From NCBI GenBank assembly GCA_024682835.1, contig JAIKYU010000019.1, positions 1 through 43,891 of the forward strand: DNA of 43,891 bases. The letters are read 5' to 3'. Of this stretch, positions 7,204-15,638 are shown in pieces. The stretch is from Lachnospiraceae bacterium (GTDB lineage Bacteria; Bacillota; Clostridia; Lachnospirales; Lachnospiraceae). The notes below the pieces were generated by a model. It was not told the origin of the DNA. It searched no databases and saw only the letters and a list, made by a program, of their open reading frames with translations. Position numbers and translations under genes: made by a program. The stretch's first letter is position 1. The number at the start of each line of letters is the position of its first letter.

Positions 7204-9650
7204 TGCTGCGCCCCTCCTTCCTCCAGACGGGAACGAATCCTCTGCACGCAGGCCGTGTAGACCGTACACAGCTCCATGTGCTCCTTCTGAATCCGCTTTC
7301 CGTCTCCGTCTGCAATCGCCAGTTCCAGGCGCCTTGCCTGCTTGGTCAGGCTCTCCTCTCCGAGAATGGCGGCCCCGTCACGCAGTGCCCTGAGACGGAC
7401 GGTATACGGTTCCATGGTCCCCGTGGCATAGGCCGACTTGAACACCCGCATATTATGCGGCAGTTCCTGCACGAAGATGCTGCAGAGGTTCCGGTAGAAG
7501 CCCTCATCCCCCAGGCAGTGCTCGATGCCCAGCGGTTCACCGGTCAATGCCTTGGGCATCTGTCTGGATCCGGAAGCGTCATCCAGCCGCTCCTTCCGAA
7601 CCTTGGCGGACGGCAGGATTCTGCTCAGGATATGCTCCAGCTCCGTCGTTTCAATCGGCTTGGGCAGGAATCCGTCAAATCCTTCCGCGAAGAACATCTC
7701 TCTCGCCCCGCTGACCGCGTTGGCCGTCAGCGCAACAAAACGCGTATCTCTGTTCTTGACCTGAGCGATCTGCCGGAGTGCCTTCATCGCCTCAATTCCG
7801 TCCATCTCCGGCATCATATGATCCATAAAGACCACATCGAAGTTTTCCTTTTCGTACATGGCGAGCGATTCTCTACCCGAGAGTGCCGTCTGCACACGCA
7901 TGCCATAACCCGAAAAGATTCCGTTCGCAACGACCAGGTTCATTTCCTCGTCGTCCACAACCAGCGCACGCACGCCGGGGAAGGAGACGCGGTATTCCGT
8001 TTTGAGCGGGTCAATCTCCCCGCCGATATTGAGCGTGTTCAGAATCCCGGCGATGGGGAAGCCATAGAAAGGCTTGCGCAGCACGGTGATTCTGCTCTCC
8101 TCCGGCGGCATATATTTCTGATCGGCAACCACGATCACCTCGGTGGATTTTGCCAGCCTCAGGAAGAATGCGGAGTCCTCATCATATTCTTCACGAGCCG
8201 TAAACACATGTGTCGGCTTGTCATACTCCGCAATTTTCTTCATATCCTCCAGACTTCCCGCCCGTTTGATCGGTATATGAAGTCCCCGCACCAGATGATT
8301 GATCATGGCCTCATAGTAATCCCGCACCAGCGGTACCTTAAACTTCTCCGACTTCAAGTAGCAGGCAATGATCAGCTTGTCCGTATCGGCCACGCTCATA
8401 CAGGGCGACGGATCGACCACGGTCTGCGGCACGGAGAGCCTTACTGTGGTTCCCTGTCCCGGAACGGAGGAGATCGTCACAAAGCCTCCCATCGCATGAA
8501 CAAAGCCGTAGACAATGGACAATCCCAGGCCGATCCCTCCGGCACTTCTGGTTCTGCCGGAATCCGCCTGATAATACCCGCGTGAAATCTTTGTCAGCTC
8601 ATCCGGCAGAATGCCGGCACCCGTGTCGCTCACCTCTATGGACAGATTGACGCCGTACGCCCGTTTCTCCGCCATAATGCGGACATAAATGCCGCCCTCT
8701 TTGGTAAACTTGTATGCATTGTCAATCAGATGCCAGAGGATCTTCTTGAGCCGTCTCGGATCTCCCTTGAGCTTGCAGGGAACCGAAGCATCCACATCAA
8801 TGACCAGATCCAGTGTCAGTTCTGCATTCTGTGCACGAAAGATGCTGATGACATCGTTGACCACAGAGTAGATTTCGTAGATTTCCTCCGATAGAATGAT
8901 TCTGCCTGTATCGATCTCCGTATAATCCAGAATGTCTCCGACCTGCTCCGACAGGCGGTGACCGGCGCGGTAGATGGACATCATTTCCTCGTCATCCGCA
9001 CCGTTTCTCTCGATAATCAGCGCTGAAAGACCGGTGACCGCGTTGATGGGCGTCCGAAGCTCATGCGAAATATTGGCCATGAAATCCTCCGTCCGCCGGT
9101 TCATCTCCGCCAGCTGACCGATGGCCCGCCCCTGCATTTCATTGGTGCGCTGTCTGCCGCTGATCATCGATTTGGCAAAGCGGGCTGACAGAATGACGAT
9201 CATGATGTGCAGGATCATCCGGGAAAACGTCAGGGTATCGGAAAACACTGTCAGTCCCTGATGCACAATGATCTGATAGAGAACGGTCAGAAAATAGACA
9301 ATCAGCCCGATATCAAACACACGCAGATCATCCGCAAGAGAAAACAGGAAAAAGACGAAACAGATAATCAGTGACACGTCAAACAGGCTGGATTCGTGAA
9401 CACCCTGGTAAAACGTGATCGAGTAATACACCGTCGCAAGCGCGTAGATTCTTGCCTTCTCGGAAAACGGCTGTTTCAGGTGAATCCACCAGGCAAAGAG
9501 AATGCTCAGCAGCAGATACGGAATCGCCCAGGGTTCCCAGCCAACCACAAGACTTTCTATCATCAGCCCCAGCGCACAGGCGCTGTAGGAAAGGGTCAGA
9601 ACAAAGATGACATATCGGTTTCTTTCACGTCTTCCCTCATCAGGATTCAT
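7200..9650 (-). CDS. Hybrid sensor histidine kinase with receiver and a degenerate Hpt domain
   Basis: This 816-residue membrane kinase has about six hydrophobic segments (residues 12-160), HisKA with His196 in NISHELRTP, HATPase with IGLGLS near 373, a second receiver-like fold without acidic pocket (about 425-540), and a true receiver (560-680) with Asp610 in FMDHMMP and Lys664. The C-terminus aligns by eye with the Hpt of the gene just upstream: YTVRLRALRDGAAILG against YTIKVHALKSSARIIG. Arg754 stands where the phosphorylated His should be, so this Hpt cannot accept phosphate. The ATG at 9648-9650 has AAGGAGGT 8 bases upstream and overlaps the preceding gene by 11 bases. It probably needs the Hpt of its neighbour for phosphotransfer. 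Confidence 0.9.
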   Translation of the reverse strand: MNPDEGRRERNRYVIFVLTLSYSACALGLMIESLVVGWEPWAIPYLLLSILFAWWIHLKQPFSEKARIYALATVYYSITFYQGVHESSLFDVSLIICFVFFLFSLADDLRVFDIGLIVYFLTVLYQIIVHQGLTVFSDTLTFSRMILHIMIVILSARFAKSMISGRQRTNEMQGRAIGQLAEMNRRTEDFMANISHELRTPINAVTGLSALIIERNGADDEEMMSIYRAGHRLSEQVGDILDYTEIDTGRIILSEEIYEIYSVVNDVISIFRAQNAELTLDLVIDVDASVPCKLKGDPRRLKKILWHLIDNAYKFTKEGGIYVRIMAEKRAYGVNLSIEVSDTGAGILPDELTKISRGYYQADSGRTRSAGGIGLGLSIVYGFVHAMGGFVTISSVPGQGTTVRLSVPQTVVDPSPCMSVADTDKLIIACYLKSEKFKVPLVRDYYEAMINHLVRGLHIPIKRAGSLEDMKKIAEYDKPTHVFTAREEYDEDSAFFLRLAKSTEVIVVADQKYMPPEESRITVLRKPFYGFPIAGILNTLNIGGEIDPLKTEYRVSFPGVRALVVDDEEMNLVVANGIFSGYGMRVQTALSGRESLAMYEKENFDVVFMDHMMPEMDGIEAMKALRQIAQVKNRDTRFVALTANAVSGAREMFFAEGFDGFLPKPIETTELEHILSRILPSAKVRKERLDDASGSRQMPKALTGEPLGIEHCLGDEGFYRNLCSIFVQELPHNMRVFKSAYATGTMEPYTVRLRALRDGAAILGEESLTKQARRLELAIADGDGKRIQKEHMELCTVYTACVQRIRSRLEEGGAQQ

Positions 9651-10653
9651 CCTGCTTTACCTCCTTCCGGATGGCATCCCAGTCAAGCGCCAGCAGCGCA
9701 GTCCGGATGCGTGACAGACGTTCCGCATCCGGAGAATCCAGATTATATTCCTCCATGGAATGCAGAACCATCTCCACCAGGTCGTAGTCCATCTGTTCAG
9801 CGAACTCCTCGATGGAACGATAGGCATCCGCCAGCTTGTCCGCCTCCGCATAAGGACGGACATCCACGCTTTCATCCGCTGCAAACAGCGGCAGAAGCTT
9901 CTCTCTGAAGCTTCGGTACGTTTCCAGCATGGCCGGCGTCTCATCACGGATCAGCCGGATATCGTCCCTGTTTCCGGCCTCTTCAAGTTCCGCAGCCTGC
10001 TCCGAGAGCGCCGTCGCTCCGATGATGCGGGCGCTGGATTTGAGCGCATGAACCTTGATGGTATAGGTTTTCCATTCCTCGCGGTCCAGATATCCCTCAA
10101 TCTCATCTGACTTGGTGCGGATGGTATCGTAAAAGATCTTCAACGCCGCGTAGTAGTTTTCCTCCGAGCCGCAGTTGGCAATGCCTGTTTCCACGCTCAG
10201 GCCATCCACAACAGCCAGAAGCTCCATTCTGTCAACGCCGGTATCCTCCCCGGGCGAAGGTTCCTGCTCCTCCGGCGCCTGTTCTCCCGAGGTGAAAAAA
10301 CGTAGCCGGTTGACGTCCACCGGTTTTTCGAGAAAGTGCGAAAACCCGTTTTCCCTGAAGTGCTGTGCACTGACATCCCGCGCGTCTCCGAGAAGATACG
10401 CCTCCGGCTTCTCGTCACGATCCGTCGGCAACGCCCTGAGAAGCTCCTGAAGCGTCGCCGCTCCGTCTGCCCCCGTCATCCGGTCATCAATGAACAGGCA
10501 GTCAAAACGCATGGTCTTGATGATGGCTGCCGCATTCGGCGCAGAAGCAGCGGAGCGCACGGCAAATCCGTTGCGCATCAAAAGCTCCGTCAGGTATTCC
10601 CGCTCCAGATAATCGTCGTCAACCACCAGTGCCGTCTGTAGTGTCTGCGTCAT
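9640..10653 (-). CDS. Receiver-Hpt phosphotransfer protein
   Basis: The 337-residue soluble protein has a receiver (residues 6-120; acidic DDD at 12-14, Asp56 in FIDDRM, Lys110 in LEKP), a Pro/Glu linker, then an Hpt four-helix domain from about 142 to 255 with an intact phosphohistidine site, His202 in VHALKSSAR. A further helical stretch of about 70 residues follows. The start chosen is ATG 10651-10653, which places the receiver at the N-terminus and has AGAGG about 9 bases upstream; a longer frame upstream lacks family similarity. It is the only intact Hpt visible among the relay genes here, so it may connect both hybrid kinases. It begins 40 bp after the topoisomerase gene. Confidence 0.87.
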   Translation of the reverse strand: MTQTLQTALVVDDDYLEREYLTELLMRNGFAVRSAASAPNAAAIIKTMRFDCLFIDDRMTGADGAATLQELLRALPTDRDEKPEAYLLGDARDVSAQHFRENGFSHFLEKPVDVNRLRFFTSGEQAPEEQEPSPGEDTGVDRMELLAVVDGLSVETGIANCGSEENYYAALKIFYDTIRTKSDEIEGYLDREEWKTYTIKVHALKSSARIIGATALSEQAAELEEAGNRDDIRLIRDETPAMLETYRSFREKLLPLFAADESVDVRPYAEADKLADAYRSIEEFAEQMDYDLVEMVLHSMEEYNLDSPDAERLSRIRTALLALDWDAIRKEVKQDES

Positions 10654-10693
10654 ATCCCGTTCCTCTCTGTCCGTGACTGTCGCTATCCGCCTG

Positions 10694-12628
10694 CTAGACG
10701 TCCAGCATCGCCTCCACCGCATGCGTCCGTATGTACTCCCTGCGCGGCGGCACATCCACTCCCATTAACAACTCCGTCATTTCCGATGCCATGCGCGCAT
10801 CCTCAATGGCGACCGATTTCATCATTCTGCGCGCGGGATCCAGCGTGGTCTCCCACAGCTGCTCCGGATCCATTTCTCCCAGTCCCTTATATCTCTGAAG
10901 CGTGAAGCCGCCTTTATGCGTCTTGCGGTATCTGGCGAGCGCCTCGTCGTCATAGAGATACTGTTCCTCTCCCCTGCCCGGAATCGCCTTGTAAAGAGGC
11001 GGCATGGCGATATAGACATGCCCCTCGTAGATCAGATCCGGCATGAAACGGTAGAACAGCGTGAGCAGCAGCGTCGCGATATGCGACCCGTCCACATCCG
11101 CATCCGCCATGATGATGATCTTGTCGTAACGCAGCTTTTTGATGTCGAAATCGTTGCCATATCCCTCTGAGAATCCGCAGCCGAACGCGTTGATCATCGT
11201 CTTGATCTCCGCATTGGCAAGCACCTTGTCGATCGACGCCTTTTCCACGTTGAGGATCTTGCCGCGGATCGGCAGGATCGCCTGATAATTCCTGTCTCTC
11301 GCCATCTTGGCGCTGCCGCCGGCGGAATCTCCCTCCACAATGAATATCTCGCATTTCGAAGCATCCCTGCTGATGCAGTTGGCCAGCTTTCCGTTTGAAT
11401 CGAACGAATACTTCTGTTTGGAAAGCATATTGGTCTTGGCTTTTTCCTCGGTTTTGCGAATCTTAGCCGCCTTCTCCGCACAGCCGATGACCGCCTTGAG
11501 GGTCTCCAGATTGCGGTCGAAAAAACGGACAATCTCGTCTCCGGCGACCTTGGAGACAACCTTTGCCGCATCCTGATTGTCCAGCTTGGTCTTCGTCTGA
11601 CCCTCAAACCGCGGATCCGGATGCTTGATGGAAATCACGGCCGTCAGACCGTTGCGCACGTCGGCACCCGTGAAATTGGCATCCTTATCCTTAAGGAAGC
11701 CGAGCTGTCTGGCATAATTGTTGATAACCGTCGTGAAAACGGTCTTAAATCCCGTCAGATGGGTGCCTCCCTCCGCATTGTAGATATTGTTGCAGAAGCC
11801 GAGAACCTCCTCCCGGAACTCGCCGATATACTGGAAGGCACAGACGACCTCTATTCCCTCGCTCTCCCCGCGGAAGGACACGACATCCGTCACTGTCTCA
11901 TGGCCTTTGTTCAACGCGCGCACAAATCCGACGACCCCCTCCGGCTCGTGAAAAGTGAGCACTTCCTCCGTTCCCGGGCGTTTGTCCTCGTAGTGGATCG
12001 TGAGCTCCGGATTCAGATACGCCGTTTCGTGGAGGCGGGACTTGATGTCATCCTCCTTGAATCTCGTTTTCTCGAAAATCGTGTCATCCGGAAGGAAGTT
12101 GACCCGGGTACCGGTTTCTTTGGTGTCGCCGATGGGCGTAAGCAGTCCCATCACCAGCGGCGTGGTGGGTTCACCCCGCTCATAGGTGTCCTGATAGATA
12201 TGACCGCCCGTCCTGATCAGAACCGTCATATGAGAGGATAGCGCGTTCACCACGGAGGAGCCCACGCCGTGCAGTCCGCCGCTCGTTTTGTAGGAGTTGT
12301 TGTCGAATTTTCCGCCGGCATGCAGCGTCGTATAGACAATACGCTCCGCGGAGATCCCCTTGGCATGTCTGTCAACCGGCACACCGCGTCCGTTGTCCTC
12401 CACGGTTGCCGATCCGTCCGTCTCCAGCGTCACCCGGATCTCCGTGCAATATCCGGCCAGATGTTCATCCACGGCATTGTCTACAATTTCATAGACCAGA
12501 TGATTCAAACCCCGCGTCGTGGTTGAACCGATATACATCCCCGGGCGGACACGTACCGCCTCCAGTCCTTCCAGTACAGTGATACTGGAAGCGTTGTAAT
12601 CATTCTGCGTGCTTGTCATATTACTCAT
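10694..12628 (-). CDS. Type IIA DNA topoisomerase subunit B (ParE/GyrB family)
   Basis: The 644-residue protein carries the full B-subunit layout: GHKL ATPase (EIVDNAVDEH, VEDNGRGVP, GGLHGVGSSVVNALS), transducer domain, TOPRIM (IVEGDSAGGSA, and the metal site in ADADVDGSHI) and the C-terminal QRYKGLGEM box with QLWETT. It supplies the ATP-driven gate of a gyrase or topoisomerase IV. GyrB and ParE are hard to tell apart by eye in Firmicutes. Location away from dnaA/recF genes hints at ParE, but no A subunit lies beside it. ATG 12626-12628 has GGAGAG upstream and overlaps the DegV stop as ATGA, so the two genes are translationally coupled. Confidence 0.93.
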   Translation of the reverse strand: MSNMTSTQNDYNASSITVLEGLEAVRVRPGMYIGSTTTRGLNHLVYEIVDNAVDEHLAGYCTEIRVTLETDGSATVEDNGRGVPVDRHAKGISAERIVYTTLHAGGKFDNNSYKTSGGLHGVGSSVVNALSSHMTVLIRTGGHIYQDTYERGEPTTPLVMGLLTPIGDTKETGTRVNFLPDDTIFEKTRFKEDDIKSRLHETAYLNPELTIHYEDKRPGTEEVLTFHEPEGVVGFVRALNKGHETVTDVVSFRGESEGIEVVCAFQYIGEFREEVLGFCNNIYNAEGGTHLTGFKTVFTTVINNYARQLGFLKDKDANFTGADVRNGLTAVISIKHPDPRFEGQTKTKLDNQDAAKVVSKVAGDEIVRFFDRNLETLKAVIGCAEKAAKIRKTEEKAKTNMLSKQKYSFDSNGKLANCISRDASKCEIFIVEGDSAGGSAKMARDRNYQAILPIRGKILNVEKASIDKVLANAEIKTMINAFGCGFSEGYGNDFDIKKLRYDKIIIMADADVDGSHIATLLLTLFYRFMPDLIYEGHVYIAMPPLYKAIPGRGEEQYLYDDEALARYRKTHKGGFTLQRYKGLGEMDPEQLWETTLDPARRMMKSVAIEDARMASEMTELLMGVDVPPRREYIRTHAVEAMLDV

Positions 12629-13503
12629 TCTTCTCTCCAATGCTGTCTTTTCGTCGCCGTGACGGCAATCGCTCCCGGTCCGATATGACACCCGACCGAA
12701 AGGGAAAGCGGGTCATAATGAATCTCTCCTGCCCACGGCATCGCCTCCATGACCTCATCCCGAAACGCAAGCAAAGCTGTCTCATCGCCGGAACAGGCCA
12801 TATCAATATCCACATCATGCGCACGAAGCCCGCCGAAGCGGGTTTCAATGTCATCCAGAATGGCCTGAATCATAATTTTGCATCCCTGGGCGTGGGTTCT
12901 TGCCTTGGCAAAGGCATCAAGCTTTTCGCCCTGAATCTGCAGGACAGGACGGATGCGCAGCAGGGTGCCGATCGCTGCAGCGGTCGGCGTGATCCGGCCG
13001 CCTCTTTTCAGATAAGTAAGGGTATCCAGCATGATATAGATGCCGGATTCCAGACCCGTCCGCTCCAGATTCTCACGGATTTCAGCTGCCGACATGCCCT
13101 TCCGGGCCAGAGCAAGCGCATCCAGACAGGAACGGCGCAGCGTCACGGAAATGCGTTTATTGTCCACCACCTCCACGCGGCCGTCGTAATCCTGCGCAAG
13201 AATTCTCGCGCTCTGGCAGCTTCCTGACAAACCGCTGCTCATCGGGATATGAACGATCTGATCGTGATCCTTGAGCACCTGATCCCAGAGCGCCGTCACA
13301 TCGGTGGGGGCCGGCTGTGAGGTGCTGATGCTTTTTCCCTCGTCAATCAGGCGGTAAAACATCTCCTGGGTGATATTGACGTCCTCGAAATAATCCTGAT
13401 CTCCGATGCGAAACGGCATCGGTAGAACAAAAAGCCCCAGTTCCTCAGCACTTTTTCTGGTGATTCCGCTGTTGGAGTCGGTTACAATGGCTACTCCCGG
13501 CAT
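12625..13503 (-). CDS. DegV family fatty-acid-binding protein (FakB-like)
   Basis: The 292-residue protein has all hallmarks of DegV/FakB: VTDSNSGI at residues 7-14, STSQP near 60, MSSGLSGS near 90, VVDNKRIS, YLKRGGRI near 170 and CHIGPGA near 278. These motifs form the acyl-chain tunnel and the head-group contacts that bind a fatty acid and present its carboxylate to the kinase FakA. A FakA-type gene lies about 2 kb upstream on the same strand, beyond recG. It is the first gene after a consensus promoter (13574-13602) and has a G-rich ribosome site (AGGGGGG). Family assignment is strong; the acyl preference cannot be read from sequence. Confidence 0.92.
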   Translation of the reverse strand: MPGVAIVTDSNSGITRKSAEELGLFVLPMPFRIGDQDYFEDVNITQEMFYRLIDEGKSISTSQPAPTDVTALWDQVLKDHDQIVHIPMSSGLSGSCQSARILAQDYDGRVEVVDNKRISVTLRRSCLDALALARKGMSAAEIRENLERTGLESGIYIMLDTLTYLKRGGRITPTAAAIGTLLRIRPVLQIQGEKLDAFAKARTHAQGCKIMIQAILDDIETRFGGLRAHDVDIDMACSGDETALLAFRDEVMEAMPWAGEIHYDPLSLSVGCHIGPGAIAVTATKRQHWREE

Positions 13504-13573
13504 ATTCCTGTCCCCCCTGACTCTTGCACGTCAACCGCACAGGCGAAGAAACCGCATACAAACCCAACTGTAT

Positions 13574-13602
13574 ATTATAGCATCAGATGGTTCTTAAATC
13601 AA
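13574..13602 (-). promoter_or_regulatory. Sigma-A-type promoter for the degV-topoisomerase-phosphorelay operon
   Basis: On the minus strand TTGATT (13602-13597) and a perfect TATAAT (13579-13574) are separated by exactly 17 bases. The -35 box lies inside the last codons of recG. Transcription would start near 13567, giving a leader of about 65 bases before the degV ATG. This gives the nine downstream genes a start independent of recG. Confidence 0.75.
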
Positions 13603-15634
13603 TGTGAGATTCCGTCCGAACAGCCTCACGAACCGCTGCATTCTCCTGCTTCTCCAGTCCGGGATCCTCCGTAAGCAGGGCATCAGCGTCCTCGGCTGCC
13701 ATACGAAGAAGATCCGCATCCGCATACAGATCCGCAACGCGGAAGGCGATCTCTCCGCTCTGCCTCACCCCAAAAAGATCTCCCGGTCCGCGCAACTTCA
13801 GATCCTGATCCGCGATGACGAAGCCGTCATTCGTCGTGTTCAGAATTTCCAGCCTCTCCTTCGCTTCCTCGCTCCGGGAGGTGTTGACAAAAATGCAGTA
13901 GGACTGGTTCTCTCCCCGTCCCACCCGACCTCGCAGCTGATGAAGGGACGCGAGGCCGTAACGCTCCGCATTCTCAATCATCATCACAGTCGCGTTCGGG
14001 ACATTTACACCCACCTCCACCACGGTCGTGGACACCAGCACATCAAATTCCCGTGCGGCAAAACGCTCCATCAGACGGTCCTTTTCCTCCGGCTTCATTC
14101 TCCCGTGCATCCGTTCCACACGAACCGTGTCCGGCAGCGCCTGCCGGAGCTTGTCTGCGTAGTCGGTCACGTTTTCCGCATCGGTAAGTTCCCCCTCCTC
14201 CACCATGGGACAGATCACATAGCCCTGTCTGCCTTCCGCGGCCTCTTTAGCCAGAAAGCGCCAGGCGCGCTCCCGGTACTCCGGTCCCACCACCGCGTTC
14301 CGGATTCTCCTGCGGCCGGCCGGTAGCTCATCCAGCAGGGATACCTGCAGATCCCCGTACAGAATCAGGGCAAGCGTCCTCGGGATCGGTGTCGCGCTCA
14401 TCACAAGAATATGCGGCATCTGTCCCTTGCCGGCCAGATACTCGCGCTGCCTTACACCAAACCGATGCTGCTCATCCGTGATCACGAGTCCCAGACGATC
14501 ATAGGACAATTCCTCCTGCATCAGCGCGTTCGTCCCGATAATGCAGTTCACCTCTCCCGCGGCAATCGCTTCATAAGCCGCACGCCGCTCCTTTGCCCTC
14601 TGCGCGCCGGAAAGCAGCACCGTTCGAAACGGCAGATGATAGGTCTTTGTCATTTCCGCAAAATAGGCCGCATGCTGTGCCGCCAGCACCTGTGTCGGCG
14701 CCATCAGCGCCGCCTGATACCCGTTTTCCACACAGATGAGCATGGCAAGCAGAGCCAGAATGGTTTTGCCGGATCCGACATCCCCCTGAATCAGTCGGTG
14801 CATCTGTCTGCCCCCCGCCATATCCGCCGCGAGTTCATGAAGCACCCTCTGCTGTGCATTCGTGAGTGCATAGGGAAGTGCCTCCAGGAAGCCGTCCACG
14901 CTCTTTGGCTGCGGCATCGGGATCCCCGCCGCATCCTCTCCGACCGCGTTTTTCAACAGCCGGATGCCCATCAGAAACCAGAAGAATTCGTCGTAGGCAA
15001 GTCTCCTTCTGGCTTCGAGCAGCCTCTTTTCGTTCTCCGGAAAATGAATGCCGGACAATGCCCCGGAAAGGTCCAAAAGCCCCCGTCTCTCAAGGATGGA
15101 GGCCGGCATCGGATCCTTCTCCATTGTCACATGGGAAAGAGCGTCCTGCACAGCCCGGATCACCGTATTGTTTTTTAACCCGTGAACGAGCGGATAACGC
15201 GGCAGAAGCTTCCCCGACAGGGCCGCATAGTCCTCCGGGGAACTGATGGCCGGCTGCTCCATCAGAAGCGATCTGCCCTTTCTGCGGACATGGCCGCGAA
15301 ACACATATTCCCTGCCGGCATAGAGCGAGTTTTTGAGATAAGGCTGGTTGTACCAGGTGACGGAAAGGGTATCCGTCCCGTCCGTCGCCTCCCCGGTGAG
15401 GATCGCATACCGTCTGACATACTTGAGAGCCGGAACACTTAACAGTCTGCACCGCACGGCGCAAACCTCCCCCTCTCTGCATTCCCTCACGGAAACAGCC
15501 GGGGTGAAGCTGTCATAGTTTCGCGGATAGTAATGCAAAAGCTCTCCGACGGTGCGAATTTCGCACGCGTCAAAGAGCTTCTTCGTCTTTTCTCCGATTC
15601 CCTTGCAGTCAGTGACAGGTGATGAAAAATCCAT
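13583..15634 (-). CDS. recG: ATP-dependent DNA helicase RecG
   Basis: The 683-residue protein is a full-length RecG, which remodels stalled replication forks and Holliday junctions. It has an N-terminal wedge/OB region (CKGIGEKTKKLF, then an OB-type strand pattern to about residue 150), Walker A GDVGSGKT, the DEQHRFG motif II, SATPIPRTL motif III and the QLRGRVGRG motif VI, ending in the RecG-specific GPGDLFGVRQSG segment. ATG 15632-15634 starts 4 bp after the FakA-like stop. No clear ribosome site is visible, so translation may be coupled to that gene. An in-frame extension upstream to 15697 lies within the upstream gene and was not used. Confidence 0.95.
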   Translation of the reverse strand: MDFSSPVTDCKGIGEKTKKLFDACEIRTVGELLHYYPRNYDSFTPAVSVRECREGEVCAVRCRLLSVPALKYVRRYAILTGEATDGTDTLSVTWYNQPYLKNSLYAGREYVFRGHVRRKGRSLLMEQPAISSPEDYAALSGKLLPRYPLVHGLKNNTVIRAVQDALSHVTMEKDPMPASILERRGLLDLSGALSGIHFPENEKRLLEARRRLAYDEFFWFLMGIRLLKNAVGEDAAGIPMPQPKSVDGFLEALPYALTNAQQRVLHELAADMAGGRQMHRLIQGDVGSGKTILALLAMLICVENGYQAALMAPTQVLAAQHAAYFAEMTKTYHLPFRTVLLSGAQRAKERRAAYEAIAAGEVNCIIGTNALMQEELSYDRLGLVITDEQHRFGVRQREYLAGKGQMPHILVMSATPIPRTLALILYGDLQVSLLDELPAGRRRIRNAVVGPEYRERAWRFLAKEAAEGRQGYVICPMVEEGELTDAENVTDYADKLRQALPDTVRVERMHGRMKPEEKDRLMERFAAREFDVLVSTTVVEVGVNVPNATVMMIENAERYGLASLHQLRGRVGRGENQSYCIFVNTSRSEEAKERLEILNTTNDGFVIADQDLKLRGPGDLFGVRQSGEIAFRVADLYADADLLRMAAEDADALLTEDPGLEKQENAAVREAVRTESHIDLRTI

Positions 15635-15638
15635 GCAG

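Noticed and set aside
7204-7269. N-terminal extension of the DegV-fused kinase to ATG 17 codons or more upstream (7269)
   Set aside because: The extension lies in the end of the upstream kinase gene; the GTG with AGGAGG and GTGA overlap is the better start.
7113-8585. Long open frame on the plus strand (about 490 codons) opposite the hybrid kinase
   Set aside because: It is antisense to a clear kinase domain, has no recognisable motif and no ribosome site; GC-rich third positions of the real gene explain it.
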